From positions 16,902,471 to 16,966,470 of the forward strand of contig NC_064037.1 in assembly GCF_932526225.1 (NCBI RefSeq): a DNA stretch of 64,000 nt, written 5' to 3'. Positions 25,112 through 37,060 of the stretch are shown here, piece after piece. The notes under the pieces are model-generated. The model was not told where the DNA came from. It made no database searches and worked only from the letters and a program-made list of their open reading frames with translations. The stretch is from Nematostella vectensis. Taxonomy: Eukaryota; Cnidaria; Anthozoa; Actiniaria; Edwardsiidae. Position numbers and translations under genes: made by a program. Within the stretch, counting starts at the first letter, position 1. Every line of letters begins with the position of its first letter.

Positions 25112-28097
25112 CTAAATGAAAAATTGCGGCCCAAATGGTTCAACTGAATTTTGCTTTAATTTAAGGTTATATTTGTTAGTGCTGATTGCAAACCACCAAC
25201 TCATGTTAAGTACCGACAGAGTATTTTGCGCATGACGCCCCAGATACTTTTGCAGTCCCACATGCAATGGAGTCTTGTTTGGGGATATAGATTGCACCAT
25301 GCGAACCATTGAAGGGCACTCTGGTTTTCCTTCATATCGAGTAAATCTTTCGCCTTTTACTAAAGATTTCCGTGGAGGAGAGCACTGAAATGAGTATATC
25401 ACTCAATTTTTGATTTGCCCTGCATTTTTGCGGGGCTTACACACTAAATGAAAAATTGCGGCCCAAATGGTTCAACTGAATTTTGCTTTAATTTAAGGTT
25501 ATATTTTTAGTGCTGATTGCAAACCACCAACTCATGTTAAGTACCGACAGAGTATTTTGCGCATGACGCCCCAGATACTTTTGCAGTCCCACATGCAATG
25601 GAGTCTTGTTTGGGGATATAGATTGCACCATGCGAACCATTGAAGGGCACTCTGGTTTTCCTTCATATCGAGTAAATCTTTCGCCTTTTACTAAAGATTT
25701 CCGTGGAGGAGAGCACTGAAATGAGTATATCACTCAATTTTTGATTTGCCCTGCATTTTTGCGGGGCTTACACACTAAATAAAAACTTGCGGCCCAAATG
25801 GTTCAACTGAATTTTGCTTTAATTTAAGGTTATATTTGTTAGTGCTGATTGCAAACCACCAACTCATGTTAAGTACCGACAGAGTACTTTGCGCATGACG
25901 CCCCAGATACTTTTGCAGTCCCACATGCAATGGAGTCTTGTTTGGGGATATAGATTGCACCATGCGAACCATTGAAGGGCACTCTGGTTTTCCTTCATAT
26001 CGAGTAAATCTTTCGCCTTTTACTAAAGATTTCCGTGGAGGAGAGCACTGAAATGAGTATATCACTCAATTTTTGATTTGCCCTGCATTTTTGCGGGGCT
26101 TACACACTAAATGAAAAATTGCGGCCCAAATGGTTCAACTGAATTTTGCTTTAATTTAAGGTTATATTTGTTAGTGCTGATTGCAAACCACCAACTCATG
26201 TTAAGTACCGACAGAGTATTTTGCGCATGACGCCCCAGATACTTTTGCAGTCCCACATGCAATGGAGTCTTGTTTGGGGATATAGATTGCACCATGCGAA
26301 CCATTGAAGGGCACTCTGGTTTTCCTTCATATCGAGTAAATCTTTCGCCTTTTACTAAAGATTTCCGTGGAGGAGAGCACTGAAATGAGTATATCACTCA
26401 ATTTTTGATTTGCCCTGCATTTTTGCGGGGCTTACACACTAAATGAAAAATTGCGGCCCAAATGGTTCAACTGAATTTTGCTTTAATTTAAGGTTATATT
26501 TTTAGTGCTGATTGCAAACCAACAACTCATGTTAAGTACCGACAGAGTATTTTGCGCATGACGCCCCAGATACTTTTGCAGTCCCACATGCAATGGAGTC
26601 TTGTTTGGGGATATAGATTGCACCATGCGAACCATTGAAGGGCACTCTGGTTTTCCTTCATATCTAGTAAATTTTTCGCCTTTTACTAAAGATTTCCGTG
26701 GAGGAGAGCACTGAAATGAGTATATCACTCAATTTTTGATTTGCCCTGCATTTTTGCGGGGCTTACACACTAAATGAAAAATTGCGGCCCAAATGGTTCA
26801 ACTGAATTTTGCTTTAATTTAAGGTTATATTTGTTAGTGCTGATTGCAAACCACCAACTCATGTTAAGTACCGACAGAGTATTTTGCGCATGACGCCCCA
26901 GATACTTTTGCAGTCCCACATGCAATGGAGTCTTGTTTGGGGATATAGATTGCACCATGCGAACCATTGAAGGGCACTCTGGTTTTCCTTCATATCGAGT
27001 AAATCTTTCGCCTTTTACTAAAGATTTCCGTGGAGGAGAGCACTGAAATGAGTATATCACTCAATTTTTGATTTGCCCTGCATTTTTGCGGGGCTTACAC
27101 ACTAAATGAAAAATTGCGGCCTAAATGGTTCAACTGAATTTTGCTTTAATTTAAGGTTATATTTGTTAGTGCTGATTGCAAACCACCAACTCATGTTAAG
27201 TACCGACAGAGTATTTTGCGCATGACGCCCCAGATACTTTTGCAGTCCCACATGCAATGGAGTCTTGTTTGGGGATATAGATTGCACCATGCGAACCATT
27301 GAAGGGCACTCTGGTTTTCCTTCATATCGAGTAAATCTTTCGCCTTTTACTAAAGATTTCCGTGGAGGAGAGCACTGAAATGAGTATATCACTCAATTTT
27401 TGATTTGCCCTGCATTTTTGCGGGGCTTACACACTAAATGAAAAATTGCGGCCCAAATGGTTCAACTGAATTTTGCTTTAATTTAAGGTTATATTTGTTA
27501 ATGCTGATTGCAAACCACCAACTCATGTTAAGTACCGACAGAGTATTTTGCGCATGACGCCCCAGATACTTTTGCAGTCCCACATGCAATGGAGTCTTGT
27601 TTGGGGATATAGATTGCACCATGCGAACCATTGAAGGGCACTCTGGTTTTCCTTCATATCGAGTAAATCTTTCGCCTTTTACTAAAGATTTCCGTGGAGG
27701 AGAGCACTGAAATGAGTATATCACTCAATTTTTGATTTGCCCTGCATTTTTGCGGGGCTTACACACTAAATGAAAAATTGCGGCCCAAATGGTTCAACTG
27801 AATTTTGCTTTAATTTAAGGTTATATTTGTTAGTGCTGATTGCAAACCACAAACTCATGTTAAGTACCGACAGAGTATTTTGCGCATGACGCCCCAGATA
27901 CTTTTGCAGTCCCACATGCAATGGAGTCTTGTTTGGGGATATAGATTGCACCATGCGAACCATTGAAGGGCACTCTGGGTTTCCTTCATATCGAGTAAAT
28001 CTTTCGCCTTTTACTAAAGATTTCCGTGGAGGAGAGCACTGAAATGAGTATATCACTCAATTTTTGATTTGCCCTGCATTTTTGCGGGGCTTACACA
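25112..28097 (+). repeat. Transition zone from mixed to homogeneous monomers
   Basis: Mostly consensus monomers with single marks. 331-bp monomers begin at 25444 and 26439, the latter also carrying 'tctagtaaattttt' from the left-side lineage. 'cctaaatgg' occurs at 27102 and 'gttaatgctg' at 27434. Left-side marks fade out across this stretch. Confidence 0.8.
25444..26106 (+). repeat. 331-bp monomer plus coupled partner monomer (type example)
   Basis: The first monomer lacks the G of 'atatttgttagtg' and so reads 'atatttttagtg'; its partner has 'cttgcggcccaa' in place of 'attgcggcccaa'. Seventeen 331-bp monomers start at 25444, 26439, 34738, 39053, 40048, 45027, 46022, 48345, 49672, 50999, 51994, 53985, 54648, 56307, 59626, 61616 and 62943. 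Ten are followed by a 'cttgcgg' partner: 25775, 35069, 39384, 40379, 45358, 46353, 50003, 54979, 56638 and 61947. Four are followed by a 'gaattgtgct' partner: 48676, 54316, 59957 and 63274. Only three are followed by an ordinary monomer. The pairs have thus spread as dimers. Confidence 0.88.
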
Positions 28098-28295
28098 CTA
28101 AATGAAAAATTGCGGCCCAAATGGTTCAACTGAATTTTGCTTTAATTTAAGGTTATATTTGTTAGTGCTGATTGCAAACCACCAACTCATGTTAAGTACC
28201 GACAGAGTATTTTGCGCATGACGCCCCAGATACTTTTGCAGTCCCACATGCAATGGAGTCTTGTTTGGGGATATAGATTGCACCATGCGAACCAT
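28098..28295 (-). other. Recurrent antisense open frame, probably not coding
   Basis: On the minus strand most monomers hold an open frame of 65 codons from ATG (ATG at 28295-28293, TAG at 28100-28098). It extends to 96 codons if a GTG at 28388 is taken as start. The predicted product is basic, lacks a signal peptide or clear membrane segment, and matches no family I know. Against coding: the amplified 331-bp type shifts the frame before its end in 17 monomers, other monomers lose the GTG or add tails, amino-acid changes are common in the diverged region, and the frame is no longer than a satellite monomer allows. Presence in some 190 copies follows from homogenisation alone. Confidence 0.25.
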
Positions 28296-28376
28296 TGAAG
28301 GGCACTCTGGTTTTCCTTCATATCGAGTAAATCTTTCGCCTTTTACTAAAGATTTCCGTGGAGGAGAGCACTGAAA

Positions 28377-28391
28377 TGAGTATATCACTCA
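28377..28391. repeat. Short dyad TGAGT-ATATC-ACTCA, once per monomer
   Basis: Five-base perfect inverted arms around a five-base spacer lie 11 bases left of the hairpin in each monomer. Such dyads can bind dimeric proteins, but no known site (including the CENP-B box) is matched, so no function is assigned. It is altered in a few monomers: 'tatattactc' at 42703, 45358 and 60953, and 'aataagtatatc' at 55643 and 57966. Confidence 0.6.
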
Positions 28392-28402
28392 ATTTTTGAT
28401 TT

Positions 28403-28422
28403 GCCCTGCATTTTTGCGGGGC
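28403..28422 (+). repeat. Per-monomer hairpin (quasi-palindrome), consensus form
   Basis: gccctgca-tttt-tgcggggc: two 8-base arms pair with seven Watson-Crick pairs and one T-G mismatch (a wobble in RNA) around a TTTT loop. It is present in nearly every monomer close to the chosen monomer boundary. Role unknown. It could extrude as a small cruciform or fold in RNA, but a mature transcript is not shown. Confidence 0.85.
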
Positions 28423-31400
28423 TTACACACTAAATGAAAAATTGCGGCCCAAATGGTTCAACTGAATTTTGCTTTAATTTAAGGTTATATTTGTTAATGC
28501 TGATTGCAAACCACCAACTCATGTTAAGTACCGACAGAGTATTTTGCGCATGACGCCCCAGATACTTTTGCAGTCCCACATGCAATGGAGTCTTGTTTGG
28601 GGATATAGATTGCACCATGCGAACCATTGAAGGGCACTCTGGTTTTCCTTCATATCGAGTAAATCTTTCGCCTTTTACTAAAGATTTCCGTGGAGTAGAG
28701 CACTGAAATGAGTATATCACTCAATTTTTGATTCGCCCTGCATTTTTGCGGGGCTTACACACTAAATGAAAAATTGCGGCCCAAATGGTTCAACTGAATT
28801 TTGCTTTAATTTAAGGTTATATTTGTTAGTGCTGATTGCAAACCACCAACTCATGTTAAGTACCGACAGAGTATTTTGCGCATGACGCCCCAGATACTTT
28901 TGCAGTCCCACATGCAATGGAGTCTTGTTTGGGGATATAGATTGCACCATGCGAACCATTGAAGGGCACTCTGGTTTTCCTTCATATCGAGTAAATCTTT
29001 CGCCTTTTACTAAAGATTTCCGTGGAGGAGAGCACTGAAATGAGTATATCACTCAATTTTTGATTTGCCCTGCATTTTTGCGGGGCTTACACACTAAATG
29101 AAAAATTGCGGCCCAAATGGTTCAACTGAATTTTGCTTTAATTTAAGGTTATATTTGTTAGTGCTGATTGCAAACCACCAACTCATGTTAAGTACCGACA
29201 GAGTATTTTGCGCATGACGCCCCAGATACTTTTGCAGTCCCACATGCAATGGAGTCTTGTTTGGGGATATAGATTGCACCATGCGAACCATTGAAGGGCA
29301 CTCTGGTTTTCCTTCATATCGAGTAAATCTTTCGCCTTTTACTAAAGATTTCCGTGGAGGAGAGCACTGAAATGAGTATATCACTCAATTTTTGATTTGC
29401 CCTGCATTTTTGCGGGGCTTACACACTAAATGAAAAATTGCGGCCCAAATGGTTCAACTGAATTTTGCTTTAATTTAAGGTTATATTTGTTAGTGCTGAT
29501 TGCAAACCACCAACTCATGTTAAGTACCGACAGAGTATTTTGCGCATGACGCCCCAGATACTTTTGCAGTCCCACATGCAATGGAGTCTTGTTTGGGGAT
29601 ATAGATTGCACCATGCGAACCATTGAAGGGCACTCTGGTTTTCCTTCATATCGAGTAAATCTTTCGCCTTTTACTAAAGATTTCCGTGGAGGAGAGCACT
29701 GAAATGAGTATATCACTCAATTTTTGATTTGCCCTGCATTTTTGCGGGGCTTACACACTAAATGAAAAATTGCGGCCCAAATGGTTCAACTGAATTTTGC
29801 TTTAATTTAAGGTTATATTTGTTAGTGCTGATTGCAAACCACCAACTCATGTTAAGTACCGACAGAGTATTTTGCGCATGACGCCCCAGATACTTTTGCA
29901 GTCCCACATGCAATGGAGTCTTGTTTGGGGATATAGATTGCACCATGCGAACCATTGAAGGGCACTCTGGTTTTCCTTCATATCGAGTAAATCTTTCGCA
30001 TTTTACTAAAGATTTCCGTGGAGTAGAGCACTGAAATGAGTATATCACTCAATTTTTGATTCGCCCTGCATTTTTGCGGGGCTTACACACTAAATGAAAA
30101 ATTGCGGCCCAAATGGTTCAACTGAATTTTGCTTTAATTTAAGGTTATATTTGTTAGTGCTGATTGCAAACCACCAACTCATGTTAAGTACCGACAGAGT
30201 ATTTTGCGCATGACGCCCCAGATACTTTTGCAGTCCCACATGCAATGGAGTCTTGTTTGGGGATATAGATTGCACCATGCGAACCATTGAAGGGCACTCT
30301 GGTTTTCCTTCATATCGAGTAAATCTTTCGCCTTTTACTAAAGATTTCCGTGGAGGAGAGCACTGAAATGAGTATATCACTCAATTTTTGATTTGCCCTG
30401 CATTTTTGCGGGGCTTACACACTAAATGAAAAATTGCGGCCCAAATGGTTCAACTGAATTTTGCTTTAATTTAAGGTTATATTTGTTAGTGCTGATTGCA
30501 AACCACCAACTCATGTTAAGTACCGACAGAGTATTTTGCGCATGACGCCCCAGATACTTTTGCAGTCCCACATGCAATGGAGTCTTGTTTGGGGATATAG
30601 ATTGCACCATGCGAACCATTGAAGGGCACTCTGGTTTTCCTTCATATCGAGTAAATCTTTCGCCTTTTACTAAAGATTTCCGTGGAGGAGAGCACTGAAA
30701 TGAGTATATCACTCAATTTTTGATTTGCCCTGCATTTTTGCGGGGCTTACACACTAAATGAAAAATTGCGGCCCAAATGGTTCAACTGAATTTTGCTTTA
30801 ATTTAAGGTTATATTTGTTAGTGCTGATTGCAAACCACCAACTCATGTTAAGTACCGACAGAGTATTTTGCGCATGACGCCCCAGATACTTTTGCAGTCC
30901 CACATGCAATGGAGTCTTGTTTGGGGATATAGATTGCACCATGCGAACCATTGAAGGGCACTCTGGTTTTCCTTCATATCGAGTAAATCTTTCGCCTTTT
31001 ACTAAAGATTTCCGTGGAGGAGAGCACTGAAATGAGTATATCACTCAATTTTTGATTTGCCCTGCATTTTTGCGGGGCTTACACACTAAATGAAAAATTG
31101 CGGCCCAAATGGTTCAACTGAATTTTGCTTTAATTTAAGGTTATATTTGTTAGTGCTGATTGCAAACCACCAACTCATGTTAAGTACCGACAGAGTATTT
31201 TGCGCATGACGCCCCAGATACTTTTGCAGTCCCACATGCAATGGAGTCTTGTTTGGGGATATAGATTGCACCATGCGAACCATTGAAGGGCACTCTGGTT
31301 TTCCTTCATATCGAGTAAATCTTTCGCCTTTTACTAAAGATTTCCGTGGAGGAGAGCACTGAAATGAGTATATCACTCAATTTTTGATTCGCCCTGCATT

Positions 31401-34073
31401 TTTGCGGGGCTTACACACTAAATGAAAAATTGCGGCCCAAATGGTTCAACTGAATTTTGCTTTAATTTAAGGTTATATTTGTTAGTGCTGATTGCAAACC
31501 ACCAACTCATGTTAAGTACCGACAGAGTATTTTGCGCATGACGCCCCAGATACTTTTGCAGTCCCACATGCAATGGAGTCTTGTTTGGGGATATAGATTG
31601 CACCATGCGAACCATTGAAGGGCACTCTGGTTTTCCTTCATATCGAGTAAATCTTTCGCCTTTTACTAAAGATTTCCGTGGAGGAGAGCACTGAAATGAG
31701 TATATCACTCAATTTTTGATTTGCCCTGCATTTTTGCGGGGCTTACACACTAAATGAAAAATTGCGGCCCAAATGGTTCAACTGAATTTTGCTTTAATTT
31801 AAGGTTATATTTGTTAGTGCTGATTGCAAACCACCAACTCATGTTAAGTACCGACAGAGTATTTTGCGCATGACGCCCCAGATACTTTTGCAGTCCCACA
31901 TGCAATGGAGTCTTGTTTGGGGATATAGATTGCACCATGCGAACCATTGAAGGGCACTCTGGTTTTCCTTCATATCGAGTAAATCTTTCGCCTTTTACTA
32001 AAGATTTCCGTGGAGGAGAGCACTGAAATGAGTATATCACTCAATTTTTGATTTGCCCTGCATTTTTGCGGGGCTTACACACTAAATGAAAAATTGCGGC
32101 CCAAATGGTTCAACTGAATTTTGCTTTAATTTAAGGTTATATTTGTTAGTGCTGATTGCAAACCACCAACTCATGTTAAGTACCGACAGAGTATTTTGCG
32201 CATGACGCCCCAGATACTTTTGCAGTCCCACATGCAATGGAGTCTTGTTTGGGGATATAGATTGCACCATGCGAACCATTGAAGGGCACTCTGGTTTTCC
32301 TTCATATCGAGTAAATCTTTCGCCTTTTACTAAAGATTTCCGTGGAGTAGAGCACTGAAATGAGTATATCACTCAATTTTTGATTCGCCCTGCATTTTTG
32401 CGGGGCTTACACACTAAATGAAAAATTGCGGCCCAAATGGTTCAACTGAATTTTGCTTTAATTTAAGGTTATATTTGTTAGTGCTGATTGCAAACCACCA
32501 ACTCATGTTAAGTACCGACAGAGTATTTTGCGCATGACGCCCCAGATACTTTTGCAGTCCCACATGCAATGGAGTCTTGTTTGGGGATATAGATTGCACC
32601 ATGCGAACCATTGAAGGGCACTCTGGTTTTCCTTCATATCGAGTAAATCTTTCGCCTTTTACTAAAGATTTCCGTGGAGGAGAGCACTGAAATGAGTATA
32701 TCACTCAATTTTTGATTTGCCCTGCATTTTTGCGGGGCTTACACACTAAATGAAAAATTGCGGCCCAAATGGTTCAACTGAATTTTGCTTTAATTTAAGG
32801 TTATATTTGTTAGTGCTGATTGCAAACCACCAACTCATGTTAAGTACCGACAGAGTATTTTGCGCATGACGCCCCAGATACTTTTGCAGTCCCACATGCA
32901 ATGGAGTCTTGTTTGGGGATATAGATTGCACCATGCGAACCATTGAAGGGCACTCTGGTTTTCCTTCATATCGAGTAAATCTTTCGCCTTTTACTAAAGA
33001 TTTCCGTGGAGGAGAGCACTGAAATGAGTATATCACTCAATTTTTGATTTGCCCTGCATTTTTGCGGGGCTTACACACTAAATGAAAAATTGCGGCCCAA
33101 ATGGTTCAACTGAATTTTGCTTTAATTTAAGGTTATATTTGTTAGTGCTGATTGCAAACCACCAACTCATGTTAAGTACCGACAGAGTATTTTGCGCATG
33201 ACGCCCCAGATACTTTTGCAGTCCCACATGCAATGGAGTCTTGTTTGGGGATATAGATTGCACCATGCGAACCATTGAAGGGCACTCTGGTTTTCCTTCA
33301 TATCGAGTAAATCTTTCGCCTTTTACTAAAGATTTCCGTGGAGGAGAGCACTGAAATGAGTATATCACTCAATTTTTGATTTGCCCTGCATTTTTGCGGG
33401 GCTTACACACTAAATGAAAAATTGCGGCCCAAATGGTTCAACTGAATTTTGCTTTAATTTAAGGTTATATTTGTTAGTGCTGATTGCAAACCACCAACTC
33501 ATGTTAAGTACCGACAGAGTATTTTGCGCATGACGCCCCAGATACTTTTGCAGTCCCACATGCAATGGAGTCTTGTTTGGGGATATAGATTGCACCATGC
33601 GAACCATTGAAGGGCACTCTGGTTTTCCTTCATATCGAGTAAATCTTTCGCCTTTTACTAAAGATTTCCGTGGAGGAGAGCACTGAAATGAGTATATCAC
33701 TCAATTTTTGATTTGCCCTGCATTTTTGCGGGGCTTACACACTAAATGAAAACTTGCGGCCCAAATGGTTCAACTGAATTTTGCTTTAATTTAAGGTTAT
33801 ATTTGTTAGTGCTGATTGCAAACCACCAACTCATGTTAAGTACCGACAGAGTATTTTGCGCATGACGCCCCAGATACTTTTGCAGTCCCACATGCAATGG
33901 AGTCTTGTTTGGGGATATAGATTGCACCATGCGAACCATTAAAGGGCACTCTGGTTTTCCTTCATATCGAGTAAATCTTTCGCCTTTTACTAAAGATTTC
34001 CGTGGAGGAGAGCACTGAAATGAGTATATCACTCAATTTTTGATTTGCCCTGCATTTTTGGGGGGCTTACACA

Positions 34074-34405
34074 CTAAATGAAAAATTGCGTCCCAAATGG
34101 TTCAACTGAATTTTGCTTTAATTTAAGGTTATATTTGTTAGTGCTGATTGCAAACCACCAACTCATGTTAAGTACCGACAGAGTATTTTGCTCATGACGC
34201 CCCAGATACTTTTGCAGTCCCACATGCAATGGAGTCTTGTTTGGGGATATAGATTGCACCATGCGAACCATTGAAGGGCACTCTGGTTTTCCTTCATATC
34301 TAGTAAATCTTTCGCCTTTTACTAACGATTTCCGTGGAGTAGAGCACTGAAATGAGTATATCACTCAATTTTTGATTTGCCCTGCATTTTTGCGGGGCTT
34401 ACACA
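34074..34405 (+). repeat. Triple-variant monomer, copy 1
   Basis: Linked marks: 'ttggggggctt' just before the start, 'gcgtcccaa', and 'ttgctcatgacg', which removes the TGCGCA site. It is followed by 'tctag', 'actaacgattt' and 'gagtagagc'. Other copies are at 44363, 52657, 60953 and 62611. Confidence 0.85.
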
Positions 34406-35732
34406 CTAAATGAAAAATTGCGGCCCAAATGGTTCAACTGAATTTTGCTTTAATTTAAGGTTATATTTGTTAGTGCTGATTGCAAACCACCAACTCATGT
34501 TAAGTACCGACAGAGTATTTTGCGCATGACGCCCCAGATACTTTTGCAGTCCCACATGCAATGGAGTCTTGTTTGGGGATATAGATTGCACCATGCGAAC
34601 CATTGAAGGGCACTCTGGTTTTCCTTCATATCGAGTAAATCTTTCGCCTTTTACTAAAGATTTCCGTGGAGGAGAGCACTGAAATGAGTATATCACTCAA
34701 TTTTTGATTTGCCCTGCATTTTTGCGGGGCTTACACACTAAATGAAAAATTGCGGCCCAAATGGTTCAACTGAATTTTGCTTTAATTTAAGGTTATATTT
34801 TTAGTGCTGATTGCAAACCACCAACTCATGTTAAGTACCGACAGAGTATTTTGCGCATGACGCCCCAGATACTTTTGCAGTCCCACATGCAATGGAGTCT
34901 TGTTTGGGGATATAGATTGCACCATGCGAAGCATTGAAGGGCACTCTGGTTTTCCTTCATATCGAGTAAATCTTTCGCCTTTTACTAAAGATTTCCGTGG
35001 AGGAGAGCACTGAAATGAGTATATCACTCAATTTTTGATTTGCCCTGCATTTTTGCGGGGCTTACACACTAAATGAAAACTTGCGGCCCAAATGGTTCAA
35101 CTGAATTTTGCTTTAATTTAAGGTTATATTTGTTAGTGCTGATTGCAAACCACCAACTCATGTTAAGTACCGACAGAGTATTTTGCGCATGATGCCCCAG
35201 ATACTTTTGCAGTCCCACATGCAATGGAGTCTTGTTTGGGGATATAGATTGCACCATGCGAACCATTAAAGGGCACTCTGGTTTTCCTTCATATCTAGTA
35301 AATCTTTCGCCTTTTACTAAAGATTTCCGTGGAGTAGAGCACTGAAATGAGTATATCACTCAATTTTTGATTTGCCCTGCATTTTTGCGGGGCTTACACA
35401 CTAAATGAAAAATTGCGGCCCAAATGGTTCAACTGAATTTTGCTTTAATTTAAGGTTATATTTGTTAGTGCTGATTGCAAACCACCAACTCATGTTAAGT
35501 ACCGACAGAGTATTTTGCGCATGACGCCCCAGATACTTTTGCAGTCCCACATGCAATGGAGTCTTGTTTGGGGATATAGATTGCACCATGCGAACCATTG
35601 AAGGGCACTCTGGTTTTCCTTCATATCGAGTAAATCTTTCGCCTTTTACTAAAGATTTCCGTGGAGGAGAGCACTGAAATGAGTATATCACTCAATTTTT
35701 GATTTGCCCTGCATTTTTGCGGGGCTTACACA
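34300..35732 (+). repeat. Source segment of a 13-monomer duplication
   Basis: The series 'tctag/actaacg/gagtag', ordinary monomer, 331-bp monomer with 'gcgaagcatt', and 'cttgcgg' monomer with 'catgatgcccc' and 'tctag' recurs at 38615-40047, offset 4315 (13 monomers less one base). One difference seen is 'cattaaagg' here against 'cattgaagg' there. Confidence 0.85.
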
Positions 35733-36396
35733 CTAAATGAAAAATTGCGGCCCAAATGGTTCAACTGAATTTTGCTTTAATTTAAGGTTATATTTGTTAG
35801 TGCTGATTGCAAACCACCAACTCATGTTAAGTACCGACAGAGTATTTTGCGCATGACGCCCCAGATACTTTTGCAGTCCCACATGCAATGGAGTCTTGTT
35901 TGGGGATATAGATTGCACCATGCGAACCATTGAAGGGCACTCTGGTTTTCCTTCATATCGAGTAAATCTTTCGCCTTTTACTAAAGATTTCCGTGGAGGA
36001 GAGCACTGAAATGAGTATATCACTCAATTTTTGATTTGCCCTGCATTTTTGCGGGGCTTACACACTAAATGAAAAATTGCGGCCCAAATGGTTCAACTGA
36101 ATTTTGCTTTAATTTAAGGTTATATTTGTTAGTGCTGATTGCAAACCACCAACTCATGTTAAGTACCGACAGAGTATTTTGCGCATGACGCCCCAGATAC
36201 TTTTGCAGTCCCACATGCAATGGAGTCTTGTTTGGGGATATAGATTGCACCATGCGAACCATTGAAGGGCACTCTGGTTTTCCTTCATATCGAGTAAATC
36301 TTTCGCCTTTTACTAAAGATTTCCGTGGAGGAGAGCACTGAAATGAGTATATCACTCAATTTTTGATTTGCCCTGCATTTTTGCGGGGCTTACACA

Positions 36397-37060
36397 CTAA
36401 ATGAAAAATTGCGGCCCAAATGGTTCAACTGAATTTTGCTTTAATTTAAGGTTATATTTGTTAGTGCTGATTGCAAACCACCAACTCATGTTAAGTACCG
36501 ACAGAGTATTTTGCGCATGACGCCCCAGATACTTTTGCAGTCCCACATGCAATGGAGTCTTGATTGGGGATATAGATTGCACCATGCGAACCATTAAAGG
36601 GCACTCTGGTTTTTCTTCATATCGAGTAAATCTTTCGCCTTTTACTAAAGATTTCCGTGGAGGAGAGCACTGAAATGAGTATATCACTCAATTTTTGATT
36701 TGCCCTGCATTTTTGCGGGGCTTACACACTAAATGAAAAATTGCGGCCCAAATGGTTCAACTGAATTTTGCTTTTATTTAAGGTTATATTTGTTAGTGCT
36801 GATTGCAAACCACCAACTCATGTTAAGTACCGACAGAGTATTTTGCGCATGACGCCCCAGATACTTTTGCAGTCCCACATGCAATGGAGTCTTGTTTGGG
36901 GATATAGATTGCACCATGCGAACCATTGAAGGGCACTCTGGTTTTCCTTCATATCGAGTAAATCTTTCGCCTTTTTCTAAAGATTTCCGTGGAGGAGAGC
37001 ACTGAAATGAGTATATCACTCAATTTTTGATTTGCCCTGCATTTTTGCGGGGCTTACACA
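36397..37060 (+). repeat. Two-monomer module, copy 1
   Basis: The first monomer has 'cttgattgggg', 'cattaaagg' and 'gtttttcttc'. The second has 'gcttttatttaagg'. The pair recurs at 38057, 41043 and 42371 (offsets of 5, 9 and 4 monomers), always in this order. Confidence 0.88.

Larger units (their letters stand above)
28098..28429 (+). repeat. Reference (consensus) satellite monomer
   Basis: This copy matches the majority base at every position I compared and serves as reference. It is 332 bp with 135 G+C (about 41%) and about nine CpG. Landmarks: 'ttgcggcccaaatggttc' near the start, a 'ttaatttaagg' AT tract, one TGCGCA site (28213-28218), 'gacgccccag', 'catgcgaaccattgaagg', one TCGA (28323-28326), a TGAGT/ACTCA dyad (28377-28391) and a hairpin (28403-28422). 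The length is about twice a nucleosomal repeat, as is common for satellites. I found no convincing similarity between its two halves, so it does not look like a recent dimer of a 166-bp unit. Confidence 0.95.
28098..33741 (+). repeat. Homogenised core with near 4-monomer periodicity
   Basis: Of 17 monomers here, 13 look identical to consensus. Four are marked by C in 'gattcgccctg' (28734, 30062, 31390, 32386), and three of these also by 'gagtagagc'. The spacing is 1328, 1328 and 996 bp, that is 4, 4 and 3 monomers. This suggests recent amplification of a four-monomer unit with one monomer later lost. Confidence 0.85.

Noticed and set aside
28120-28296. Long-range inverted pair AATGGTTC / GAACCATT within the monomer
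   Set aside because: Only 8 bases separated by 161, without extension on either side; expected now and then by chance, so not listed as a structure.
28321-28380. CENP-B box
   Set aside because: No segment fits the TTCG-N4-A-N2-CGGG core. 'tttcgcc' and 'ttccgtgg' resemble parts of it but not with the right spacing.
28403-28422. Rho-independent terminator
   Set aside because: The stem-loop is not followed by a T run on either strand, and the setting is a eukaryotic-type satellite without genes.
28098-28429. Possible dimer of a roughly 166-bp ancestral unit
   Set aside because: The halves share only short words such as 'gattgca', about 106 bases apart and not 166. No alignment by eye supports an internal duplication.
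28098-33741. Identical monomers as proof of assembly error
   Set aside because: Identity is expected after recent homogenisation and marked monomers interrupt it. Collapse or expansion cannot be excluded without reads, but the sequence does not demand it.
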